Shown: piece after piece, positions 21,089 to 30,302 of the stretch | How the letters are laid out: each line of letters begins with the position of its first letter | Numbering within the stretch: position 1 is the stretch's first letter | Assembly (NCBI GenBank): GCA_014529385.2 | Contig: CM043959.1 | Location: forward strand, 91,057,529-91,119,528 | Length of the DNA stretch: 62,000 bases | Source: Adiantum capillus-veneris | Lineage: Eukaryota > Streptophyta > Polypodiopsida > Polypodiales > Pteridaceae | Direction: 5' to 3' | Program-made: the position numbers and the translations under genes | The notes under the pieces: generated by a model | What the model was told of the DNA's origin: nothing | The model's input: only the letters and a program-made list of their open reading frames with translations | Databases searched by the model: none

Positions 21089-21776
21089 TGTAACATTTAA
21101 TGGTCTAGTAACGTCTGTGTAGTGGAAAATAACATAGACATAGTGAGCATTCATTAAGAATAGATTCCTAGTGGAGCATAGCAAGAGTGCTTGGATGGAG
21201 AGAGCAACAAAAGAATGACACCTAGTTGGATATGCATGAAGAATACTTCAAAAAGAGAGACAAATTAAGCTATTGACAATAGTTGAGGACCGGATTTTCA
21301 TGGAGCCGGTGGTCCCCCCTCCAAAAGGCTTTGTATTATAGGTTTCCCCCATCAAGGGAGACATTTTACAATACAAGGCTTTGTGTTCCTTCAATAACTT
21401 GCCGGTGCAATGAAGATGGAAGCTTCAAGCACCAAGATTACACTTGAAAACACAACATCAATTCCCTCATGGTCTCAGACCAAAGACCTCACAGACCTTT
21501 GAAGATGGTGAGAGCTAGCTGGGTATGAGAGTAGATCGAGAGGAAGAAGGAGTATTCTTACGAGAAAGAAGTATGTCTCCTCACATAACCACTCTTAATA
21601 GCTTAGCATAGCTTAGTAATTAGCATGGTAGAGGATATGAGGATCTTGGCTAGATTTGCATCACAAATCTAAGAGTTTTTGGTGTAGGTCTCCCTTCTCA
21701 CAAGCTTGGAGTAGATGATGAGCTTTCCATTAAAGCTTGAGAAGGAGATAGTCTTATTTTCTTCACACATGAGCTT

Positions 21777-21780
<4 letters not shown>

Positions 21781-21811
<31 letters not shown>
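21781..21811. repeat. (GT)n tract in CV LTR
   Basis: A short GT-repeat inside the LTR at the position where sister LTRs carry GT tracts (46822-46843 and 56016-56094), so the microsatellite is an inherited and length-variable part of this LTR. Confidence 0.85.
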
Positions 21812-22155
21812 ACAATGCCTTGCAAAAATCAGCCCCCCCTCTCTCTTGGTTGACCCCTCTTGCTATTTGCTCATGCTGGCATCCTGTTGGCCCCTGCAAA
21901 GCTTAGCCAATGACAATTCATAAGCATAAGTGATAGCATTGTGACATGTGTCCCCATTTCCCCTTTTGTGAGAGCTTTAGGTATTTAAATAATGTAATTA
22001 AACTCTCATTGGACCTCTTAGTCTTATAGCCAATAGGAATCAGGCAAGCCATTGGGCTGTTGAATGCTCATTGGACCCCTTGGGAGACTATCCAATAGTC
22101 TTCTAGAGAGCTTAATTTCTATTGGTTCTTTTATCAAGTGTTTTTAAAGGAATTA

Positions 22156-22240
22156 CACTACAAGAGGTCAAAAAATAACCAAAAGCATCCGAAAACTCAG
22201 ATCTCAGATCTGAGTTTTCGACGCGTGCTCAAGCAAGCAA
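22156..22240 (+). mobile_element. CACTA-like transposon terminus with subterminal palindrome
   Basis: CACTACAAGAGG at 22156 matches the end consensus of plant CACTA (En/Spm) elements. It interrupts a CV LTR right after GAATTA, leaving a possible TTA target copy at 22153-22155. About 30 bp inside is a 30-bp palindrome around CTCAGATCTCAGATCTGAG, the kind of subterminal repeat CACTA elements carry. The matching other end was not found, so the element may be truncated or may end in sequence I could not recognise. Confidence 0.5.
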
Positions 22241-22257
22241 AGGTAACGCGCACTCTT

Positions 22258-22378
22258 CCTCTCTCTCTCTCTCTTTCTTCTCCACACACACACACACGAG
22301 GAGAGGAAGGAGAGCCAGATATGCTCCTTCCCTCTCCTCACTGACATATTCCCTTCCCCTCTTTCTCTCTCCCTCTAA

Positions 22379-22410
<32 letters not shown>

Positions 22411-22430
22411 TTGTATTCCCTTCCCCTCTT

Positions 22431-22466
<36 letters not shown>

Positions 22467-22503
22467 AAACACACACACACACATTGTATTCCCTTCCCCT
22501 CTT

Positions 22504-22581
<78 letters not shown>

Positions 22582-22609
22582 TGTATTCCCTTCCCCTCTT
22601 TCTCTCTCC

Positions 22610-22654
<45 letters not shown>

Positions 22655-22675
22655 ATTGTATTCCCTTCCCCTCTT

Positions 22676-22733
<58 letters not shown>

Positions 22734-22793
22734 CCTCTCTCTCTCACTCTCTCTCTCCCTCTCTCTCTCTCTCTCTCACACACACATTGTGTT

Positions 22794-22831
<38 letters not shown>

Positions 22832-22865
22832 AGAAGAAGAAGAAGAAGAAGAAGAAGAAGAGAGT
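22258..22865. repeat. Compound (CT)n(CA)n minisatellite block
   Basis: About 600 bp built of at least five higher-order units. Each has a constant core (ATTCCCTTCCCCTC then TTTCTCTCTCCC) followed by (CT)n and (CA)n runs of varying length. The block ends in (GA)n and (GAA)n. The constant core repeating with the microsatellite shows expansion at two scales. Confidence 0.9.
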
Positions 22866-23012
22866 CTTAACGTCGTAGGAAACTATCCCAAGAGACCTTA
22901 AAGATCTAGTCAATGAGGAGTTGAACTCAAGACCTGTTATTCATGAGGGAAATGGCATAACCAATCTATCACACTTGGGTGATAGAAAAGTTATACCATT
23001 TTTCTCCTTTTA
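22866..23012 (-). mobile_element. tRNA-like SINE, copy 2
   Basis: A member of the SINE-like family described at 23053-23208, in the same orientation. On the minus strand its 3' end runs into the large (CT)n/(GA)n/(GAA)n block at 22258-22865. Confidence 0.5.
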
Positions 23013-23052
23013 TTGGCGTGCACACACACCCACACACACACACTCGAGAAGA

Positions 23053-23208
23053 AGAGAGTTTAATTTAACGTAGGAAACTAATTCAAGAGACCTTAAAGAT
23101 CTAACCGACGAAGAGTTGAACTCAAGACCTGTTATTCAAGAGGGAAATGGCATAACCAATCTACCACACTTGGGTGATAGAAAGGTTATACCATTTTTCT
23201 CTTTTTAT
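23053..23208 (-). mobile_element. tRNA-like SINE, best-preserved copy
   Basis: On the minus strand TGGTAGATTGG (23166-23156) fits the RNA polymerase III box A consensus and GTTCAACTC (23121-23113) fits box B; they are separated by 34 nt, as in tRNA genes and tRNA-derived SINEs. A body of about 60 nt follows, and then a simple-sequence tail of (CT)/(GT) type. Copies at 12356, 22866, 23248/23484 and 57597 share head, body and tail order. No target duplications were established. It could instead be part of another repeat that merely contains the two boxes. Confidence 0.6.
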
Positions 23209-23247
23209 TGGCACACACACACCCACACACACACACACACGAGAAGA

Positions 23248-23560
23248 AGAGAGTTTTAACGTCGTAGGAAACTATCCCAAAAGACTTTAAAGATTAGGTT
23301 AGATGTAGACTTACGTTAGATTAGATTTAGGTTTATTTAAGTTAAATTAGATTAAATTTAGGTTTATTTATGTTAGATTTAGATTTACCTTATATTAGAT
23401 TGGATTTAGGTTTATTTATGTTAGATTTAGATTTATGTTATATTAGATTATATTTAAGTTTATTTAGGTTATTTACATGTTATTAAAGAGGGAAATTGCA
23501 TAACCAATCTACCACACTTGGGTGATAGAAAGGTTATACCATTTTCCTATTTTTATCGTT
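23248..23560 (-). mobile_element. SINE copy split by a TTAGATTTAGG-type array
   Basis: The SINE body end lies at 23248-23292 and its head at 23484-23560. Between them are about 190 bp of a degenerate array built on TTAGATTTAGGTTTATTT. The same array resumes at about 23565-23760 beyond the SINE. The array motif contains TTTAGGT, one base from the plant telomere repeat TTTAGGG, but is not telomeric. Confidence 0.55.
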
Positions 23561-23564
23561 TAAG

Positions 23565-23760
23565 ATAAGGTTAGATTTAGATTTATGTTAGATTAGATTT
23601 AGGTTTATTTAGGTTAGATTAGATTAGATTTATGTTTATTTTGAGTTAGATTTACGTTAGATTAGTTTAGGTTTATTAGCGCGCGTTAGATTTAGATTTA
23701 CGTTAGTTTAGATTAAATTTAGGTTTATTTTGAGTTTAAGATTAAATTAGATCTAGATTT
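23565..23760. repeat. Degenerate TTAGATTTAGG array
   Basis: A low-complexity minisatellite of TTAGATT and TAGGTTTATTT words continuing from inside the split SINE to the start of the transposase-like relic. Units are irregular (about 17-30 bp). Confidence 0.7.
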
Positions 23761-24415
23761 ATGTTTGATGGACCATGCGGACCAGCAATTCCACGACAGT
23801 CTAGCGGTGGTGGTTGTTGTGGCGAGGAGCACGTCGTTTCTGGAGCTCATGTGTTGCAGAGTCCCTGGGACACACCGAAGAGTGTCCCTGCTTGTGAGAC
23901 TGCTCAGACTACACCGAAGGATTATACTGCCTACGCATTTGAGAGTGGTGTCCCGGCCACTGCGTCGGAGATGCTGAGGAGTGACCCGAACACTGCATCG
24001 GGGTCACCTAGATCCTAGATGATGAGCATTCATCGGATAGGGTTTCTATAGTTCACGGGAGGGACATGCCAAAGTGATACGCCTACCTCATTAATCGTAT
24101 GTCCGATGAGACCATTATGACCCCTGAGGGGAAGCAAGTGATGGGCCGCATACAATAGTTGTGTAAACAGGTTTTTTGACACACTGTATTCTGTCATGGT
24201 CTCTTGGAGGGATCAGGATAAAGCCTCTAAGGATTATCTTATTGCTACGCTGCATCGGGAGTTTCGAGTTTCCTCTCTGGAGAATACATTTGACGATGTT
24301 TGGATGAGGAGACGCATGCGCGACTACATGAAGCATCGGAGGTCAGATGCACAGATGCCAGACTTGACTGGCGCGAGGATGAGAGAGAGATCTCTTAAAG
24401 CCATAAATATTGGAT
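23761..24415 (+). pseudogene. Transposase-associated (Ptta/En/Spm-like) gene relic, copy 1
   Basis: Open pieces give a Ser/Gly/Cys-rich N part (SSGGGCCGEE, 23761-24018) and, in another frame, VSWRDQDKASKDYLIATL, HREF and MRDYMKHRRSDAQ (24196-24350). The order and spacing match the second copy at 25430-27038 (SSGGGGGCCG, then WSEVP and MLHEEFP, MREYCKHKRSEVQ). The form resembles the plant transposase-associated domain found as accessory gene of CACTA elements (W-x-VP...K...F...MR). Frames are broken and the 3' half is lost at a 22-bp direct repeat. The family name is tentative. Confidence 0.5.
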
Positions 24416-24572
24416 TTGAACAATTTTGCTCCGTTTTGTAAAAACTCTGGCTCTCTAAATACCTTCCATGTTGTATAACGCTCTTTTGATTTTGCGCTCA
24501 CATCCTGGGCAATCCATGGCCACATGCAGCTCCACCACCTGGTTTTTTGACTGCAAGATTTGATTGTGTGTG

Positions 24573-24629
<57 letters not shown>

Positions 24630-24806
24630 GATTGAAAATTCTGAGTTATCGACTTGCCTCTTCCATCACTCAAGTTGAATAGAAGAAGAACGCGTTCTGT
24701 TGGCTGCTAGCCTTTGAACATGCACCTTCAAGTTCTACGTCAAAAAAGAAAGAGATAGTTGGGATTCTTGTAGGATCCTCCGTTTTGAACAATTTTGCTC
24801 CGTTTT
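24416..24806. repeat. 22-bp direct repeats flanking a captured segment
   Basis: The sequence TTGAACAATTTTGCTCCGTTT occurs at 24416-24437 and again, one base longer in common, at 24785-24806. The roughly 350 bp between contain a host-like exon (24550-24463) and a (CT)n tract. The arrangement looks like an insertion that duplicated its target, or capture by strand switching at a short homology. Confidence 0.6.
24463..24550 (-). pseudogene. Captured exon of a heavy-metal-associated (HMA/HIPP-type) protein
   Basis: On the minus strand, after an acceptor CTTGCAG, 88 nt encode VVELHVAMDCPGCERKIK followed by a short RALYNMEG, and then a donor-like GTATTT. This is the first half of an HMA fold with its metal-binding M-x-C-x-x-C motif (MDCPGC), as in heavy-metal isoprenylated plant proteins and copper chaperones. 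The second half of the fold was not found nearby, so this is a single exon with its splice borders, carried between transposase-like relics. A (CT)n tract and possible leader lie upstream at 24575-24626. Confidence 0.7.
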
Positions 24807-24932
24807 ATAATATATATTGTGTTCACGTGGCTTTTTGTCCATTTCTATTTATATGCATCATTGTATTTAATGGTCTTTGAATCCACTCCAGGTACGTATG
24901 CTCTAGGTATGTTCTCACAAGCAGAGACAACA

Positions 24933-25266
24933 AGCACTGCGCTCCGGGTGCAATGGAGACTAAAGATGCAATCGCGAAGGGAGTGATCCGTCTCTGCTCA
25001 TAGATGCAGCTCGTCTCACCGCTAGATTTAATTGATCGGGTGAAAGAGACGCTAAGAAGCACTACTAGGGCTTACTTAGCGTCTCTTTCACCCGGTCAAC
25101 TAGATTTAGTGGTGAAAGAGACGCTAAGAAGCACTACTACTGCTTCTTAGCGTCTCTTTCACCCGATCAACTAGATTTAGTGGTGGGGCAAGCAACATCT
25201 ATGAGCAACTACGGACTTTCTTCGCGATTGCAGCTTCAGTCTCCATCGCACCCGGAGCGCAGTGCT
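24933..25266. repeat. 334-bp nested hairpin with alternating internal repeats
   Basis: The outer arms start AGCACTGCGCTCCGGGTGC at 24933 and end as its reverse complement at 25266. Inside, a ~25-bp module (GTGAAAGAGACGCTAAGAAG) appears four times in alternating orientation (about 25038-25067 forward, 25072-25093 reverse, 25111-25139 forward, 25142-25164 reverse). The arms have diverged by several substitutions and short indels. A transcript of either strand would form a long double strand. Confidence 0.85.
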
Positions 25267-25316
25267 TTTACAAATTCACCCTCATTCAACGAAAACTCTC
25301 CACACAGGAATCCCCC

Positions 25317-25363
<47 letters not shown>

Positions 25364-25429
25364 ACTTGTCCATGTTTTCTACTCCATTCATTCAATATTA
25401 AGTTTAAATGTTCGTGTGTTTAATGCAGG

Positions 25430-27038
25430 TATGGATGATGAGGAGTTTCTTTCTTCTTTGTCACCATAGCAGAGACAGTGGTACGTGGAGCGTCATTGCT
25501 CTGGCGCACCATCGCGCGTTCCTACTCCAGCCGCATCTCCCTCTGTTTCGGAGCACTCAGTGCGCTCCGAAGCTTCGGTGTCGACGAGACGATCTTGACA
25601 CTCGTCTAGGCACCGGCGCTCTAGTGGTGGCGGTGGCGGTTGTTGTGGGGATGCCGCCGCCGATGCTTCGACACCGCCTCGTGTTCGATGATACTCTTTA
25701 CCCTCCCCTTGTTTGTCCACCCTGACACCAGCCACAGCATCGCCATCGTCGACACAAGGTTTTTGCACGTTTGACTGCCATTCTTAGCGGCTACACACCA
25801 CTAGCTACTCCTCGAGGAGTCACTCCACTGGACACTCCTCTCTTTGGGGCTCAGACTCCAGTGGAGACACCTGACGTCCGTATCCCTGTCGACACGCAGC
25901 TAGAGACCCCTGCCGAGACACCTAGGTTCACGCGTCAGCGGGGCGAGAGGGCTTCCCTTACTCCATCGACTTCAGCCGCGGCATCATGTTGGATGATGAA
26001 GGCAAGAAGGTGATTTCATGCATGCGCGGTCTTTGCTCTCAAGTGTTTAGACACTACATACTAAGGGTGAAAGCATGTTAGCCTGTCATGCTTTTTCATG
26101 TCCCGGACAATGCTAACTAGCACAATTTTGACATATGCTAACTAGTACAATAACTTGAGCTACATCTCCAAGATCTATGACATATGATATATCAATAGAA
26201 AGCACTTGAAACAAGGAATCCAAATGTACAACCTACCACAAATTTTGATATTATTGTAAAAAATTTACCGGACGCCCAACTTTTTGAAGATGTGCTAACT
26301 TGAAAGTGCTAACTAGCACAAAAAGCGCGACAGGTTAACATGCTTTCACCCCTAAACACCTGGAGTGAAGTACCGAGTGATTAAAAGACAGAGTCATCAG
26401 CATGCTTCATGAAGAGTTTCCCATTCCAACACGGGATGAGCGCTTCAATGAAGACCTAATGAAGGTTCGAATGCGCGAATACTGCAAGCACAAGCGTTCC
26501 GAAGTGCAAAAAGCAATCAAGCATGGGTGGAACAGACCAGATTGGCTGGCCAAAGAAGATTGGAAGAATGCGAAGAAAGCAGCGCGTGAGAATCTCGACA
26601 AGTGGAAGCAACAAAAGGAGGTAGCCAGAGTGCGAGTAGAGGCAGGGAGCTCGCACCACTTGGGGAGCGGTGGGTGGGCATCATTTGAGGCCGATTTTGT
26701 AAGTGTTTTTGCATTGCTCTTTATGTTTGATAGTTAGGGTTTATGGGTTATTAAATTCTAACATAATCGATTCTTTGTATGTTTTGACAGTGGTCGATGA
26801 TAGGACGTGATCCCACACCGTACAAGCGCGAGTACGCAGGCAAGAAGGGCTTAAACGCCCTGATGGAAATTCTGAGTTTTCGCGGCAGCATGGTTAGTAT
26901 TAGGGTTTACTCTTTTCTATTTGTTGTATTGTTTTATAAACGTCGCTATATGTTTATAATTACAAAAAAGCTGTCTTATTGTTTTTTTTGCAGAATTCGA
27001 TAGATACGCCGCTTGAACGCGATGAGACGTCTGATTAG
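25430..27038 (+). pseudogene. Transposase-associated (Ptta/En/Spm-like) gene relic, copy 2
   Basis: The 5' part (from MDDEEFLSSLSP at 25433) has several in-frame stops and a Thr/Pro repeat (TPLATPRG, TPLDTP; 25790-25940). A 287-bp MITE at 26065-26351 splits the frame between FRHYIL and NTWSEVP. The 3' part looks intact: MLHEEFPIPTRDERF, MREYCKHKRSEVQ, a Lys-rich helix, GSGGWASFEADF ending at donor GTAAGT (26701), exon WSMIGRDPTPYKREYAGKK (about 26791-26891), and a last exon ending in TAG at 27038. Similarity to CACTA-associated plant transposase domains is by pattern only. It may once have served a CACTA-like element whose terminus is at 22156. Confidence 0.55.
26065..26351 (+). mobile_element. 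MITE with 4-bp target duplication, copy 1
   Basis: It is 287 bp long with inverted ends starting GGGTGAAAGCATGTTA and finishing in the complementary TAACATGCTTTCACCC. It is bounded by CTAA on both sides (26061-26064 and 26352-26355). Inner sequence has no coding frame. A second copy of 288 bp in the other orientation lies at 47637-47924, bounded by TGGT. The family is not one I can name: 4-bp duplications of differing sequence do not fit Tourist (TWA) or Stowaway (TA). Confidence 0.85.
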
Positions 27039-27452
27039 ACGACGTCAATCTAGTCGTAGCTAGATAGCATTAGTTTATTTTTGTCATAGCTTATGTATCA
27101 TGAGACGACTTTTATATGTCTTTTTGAAAACCATGTATATTTTTTCAATAATGACAATGGTGTTGTAACTATTACATTTGCAAAGTTTAACAATCAAGTG
27201 ATTTTGCCTATGATGCGTACAATTGTCATTGATTTACTTTCATCAATTCACGCTTGTCAATTTTGTATCTTTATTTTGCAAGCTTGTCAATTTTGTATCT
27301 TTATTTTGCAAACAATATGTATGGAGGATGGAGTTAATGGTTATATGTTCTTGTGGGTGACTATTTTGGGTCTATATCTACCTTTGCACTTCTTTTCAAA
27401 GTCACCCACAAGAAATTTTTTTCAAAGTCACCCACAAATCTATATCTACCTA
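27039..27452. other. Spacer between transposase relic and CV element
   Basis: AT-rich DNA without a gene. It has a 30-bp tandem duplication (about 27251-27310) and an inverted pair CTTGTGGGTGACT / AGTCACCCACAAG (about 27350-27410) followed by a second copy of TCAAAGTCACCCACAA. Confidence 0.7.
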
Positions 27453-27499
27453 GATTTTCAGAGAGAACTTTCCAAAAATTACTGGTCATTCTAGGATCT

Positions 27500-29660
27500 C
27501 TATCTGACACGATGGATGTTGGAAATCCTCGGTGTTTGAAAATCTGAGATATAAAAAGAGTGCCATTTTGTGTGCCTTAATAGTTTTTTGACAAGAATAA
27601 AGTGTGCTTGCTTGCTAAACCTGTCGACTATTGTCCATATTCCTGTATTCCCATGGATAGACTTAGGTAATCTAAAGATAAAATCCATGGATATACTCTC
27701 CCATGGTGAATTAGGGATTGGCAATGGCTGGAGTAATCCATAGTACTTCCCTCTGTCATACTTAGTCTTTTGGCATACTACACATTTTGAAACATACTCT
27801 TGTATGTCCACTTTCATGGTAGGCCAATAGAAGTATGTCTCTATTGCTTGAAGAGTAGGTTGATTGTCTCTATGCCCCACATAGGGAGGAGCATGGGAAT
27901 CATACATGACTTTCTCACGAAGGGAGTGGGTAACACATAGCCTACTGCCATGGAGAAGGTAACCATCCTGCATGGTGAATGGTTCTTCTTTCTTCCTCAA
28001 AGCAAGGAATGAGATTATGTCTTTAAATTCATGGTCAATAGCATACTCATCTATCGTAAAAGATAGATCATTGTGAGTTGCTATAGATACCGAATTAACT
28101 TTTGGTCGTCGTGAAAGTGCATCGGCCACTTGATTGTCCAGCAATGTGAGCAATATGAAAATTAAATTGTGAAAGAAAATTTGCCCACCTCATTTGTTTG
28201 TCAGAAATCTTGGTTTGCGTCATGAAGTACTTGAGACCTGGATGGTTTTTTCATAAAATAAATGGAGTCCCCCAATAGATAGTGTTTCCATGTGTCTAGG
28301 GCATGTAAAACAGCTAAAAGCTCAAGTTCTCATAAATGCCTAAGATCCGTTCATTCGTATTGAGCTGTCGGCTCTCATATGCTATGGTATGCCCTTCTTG
28401 AAGCAAGACTGCTCCAAGGAAATCACCACAAGAATCACATTGGACCTCAAATGGGTTTGAGAGACCCGAAAGCATGAGGACTGGTTGAGAGGTAAGCTTC
28501 TCTTTGATCTTGTCAAAATCATTTTTCTCCTTAGTAGTCCATGAATAATTAACATTCTTCTTTGTTAAGTCATGTAATGGTCCTGCTATTTCAGAGAGTT
28601 TTGCTATGAAGCGTCTATAGTATGCATACATACCAATAAAGCTTCTTAGTTCGTGTAGATTCCTTGGATTAAGCCACGCTTTTATTACCTCCAACTTTGA
28701 TGGATCCATACGGATACCATCTTGAGAGATAATATGACCTAAGAATTTGAAGGAAAAATTTTCTTTTCTTTTGATTGAGAAAAAACTTGTTCTCCCTCAA
28801 TGCTTGAAAAATCACTTGGAGATGTTGCTTGTGTTCCTCCAAGGACTTGGAGTAGATGATGATATTATCAAAGAGCACTCTAGTGAATTTGCGGTAGGGT
28901 CTAAAGATTTTCTCCATTAAATGATTGAACGTGGTTGATGCATTAGTCAAGCCAAAAAGAATAACTAGATATTCATAAAAAGGCCAAACGTTGTACAAAA
29001 CGCGGTCTTTAGGATATCTTCATACACTATCCTTATTTGATGATAGTAGCCACTTTTAAGGTTGATACTACTAAAGTAGGTAGAGCCTTGTAGCTTATCA
29101 AACAGATCTTCTACCCGAGGCACAAGAAATCTATTTTTGATAGTGATATAGTTTAGCGCACGATAATCCACACACATACGGTATGTACCATCTTTCTTTG
29201 CACTAAAAGGACTGAAGAATAAAAGGGAGAGAAGCTAAACTTGATAAGGAGGCTTGTTAGGAGGTGAGCTTCATGATAGGATCTCAATTCAATGGTTATC
29301 ATCCCCTCGTTTTGGAGGTAAGTCCATAGGGATATCATCTATGAACACATCTTGGAATCCTTTTAGAAAATTAGACAAGCCTACTCATCTTGATTCCTAC
29401 CATTTACATTTGATGAGACATTAGGACATCTTAGGGACTCTTTCACAAAAATAATGTACTCAAAAATTGAGCTCTTCATTGATTTATCAAAATCAAGAGG
29501 ATTTACAAGTGGTATAGTATGACCAGACTCACTAGCATCTATATACATGCTCTTTTCCCTGTAGGTGAAGTAGATTCTCCTTTCAGTGAACTTCATGTTG
29601 GCAGCCATGTGGTTGAACCATGGTGCCCCTAGGATAGCATCCTTATGTTGGAGAGGAGAG
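27500..29660 (-). pseudogene. CV pol relic: protease tail, reverse transcriptase, integrase
   Basis: In element order (minus): MAANMKFTERRIYF (29608), the connector, RT fragments with [17 protein letters not shown] (29177), a region where the catalytic YxDD-type motif reads FDNIIIYS (one Asp replaced by Asn, near 28870), the palm and thumb (28709-28314), an interrupted RNase H region (about 28315-28155, active-site segment deranged), and integrase with an HHCC zinc pattern (VCQKTKYDRG) and the first catalytic Asp in WTIVDRFSK (28153-27500). The rest of the integrase is missing. Stops and shifts separate the pieces. Confidence 0.8.
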
Positions 29661-29722
29661 ATGAAAAATTCTTATTTGTGTTAGGAAATAAGACGTAGCT
29701 AAATAGATATTTTAGTAGATTA

Positions 29723-30302
29723 TGTGCGCTCCTTGCCGCACTGTCGAAGCAAGGGACTTGCCGATACACCGTGTGCGAGCCACAAATGGCTCCAAGCACA
29801 CAACAAGACTAATCTAGCAAGCTCAAGAGAGCAAAGGGTGTGTCACTCACCGCTCCACGCTCGCCTTCGTGGTGGATTCCTCGCCGCGATGAGGAAGAAG
29901 CTGCAGTCGTGCCGCGCTCAACCGCTTCACCGCCGTCGTGCCTTCGTAATGCTCGATCGCACACACACTCTCCCTCTCTCTCTCTCTCACATACACACAC
30001 ACACACAAGGAGGTGAAGAAGAAGAAGATGGAGATGGAGATGGAGCAAGAGCACTCTTCTATTCCACAAATGAGAGAATGAGTGAATTTTAGGTTTAGTT
30101 GGCTTTTATGTGAGCTCACCCCATTCACACTTGGGCGCCCATTCTTAGCCAACTAATCCCTTGAATGTCCCGGTTAGAGTGCGCCTCTCATCGGCGATCA
30201 CTCTTACCCTTTTCCTATTGGTCCGACAAGCCCGGTACCTGACTCTACCAAATACATAATACACATCCGTCGTAGGTGATGGGGTGTCCGTGAGGGTTAA
30301 CA
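29723..30302 (-). repeat. RX 3' LTR
   Basis: In element sense this is the downstream LTR. It contains a (CT)n(CA)n tract and a GAAGAAGAAGATGGAGATGG stretch. Frames of 70-120 codons inside it on both strands are repeated in all three LTR copies but have no domain and are not taken as genes. Confidence 0.9.

Larger units (their letters stand above)
19696..22155 (-). mobile_element. Internally deleted CV Gypsy element in minus orientation
   Basis: In element sense (minus) it reads: 5' LTR from 22155 to 21089 (its outer end is cut by a CACTA-like terminus), then directly the last part of pol (21088-20471), a 3' untranslated stretch, a purine-rich AGAGAGAGG tract next to 20111, and part of the 3' LTR from 20110 down to 19696. 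The primer site, gag and most of pol are absent: the integrase-end frame runs straight into the LTR terminus TGTAACATTT at 21089. The LTR sequence shows the same subfamily features as those at 46261 and 55315. Confidence 0.75.

Noticed and set aside
22338-22901. Many overlapping open frames rich in Ser-Leu, Thr-His, Arg-Glu or Val-Cys
   Set aside because: They are translations of (CT)n, (CA)n, (GA)n and (GT)n tracts, which have no stop in several frames. The same holds at 8945-9100, 14325-14530, 15110-15394, 52174-52558 and 57407-57653.
23293-23760. Interstitial telomere
   Set aside because: The array is built on TTAGATTTAGGTTTA with irregular units and no run of TTTAGGG.
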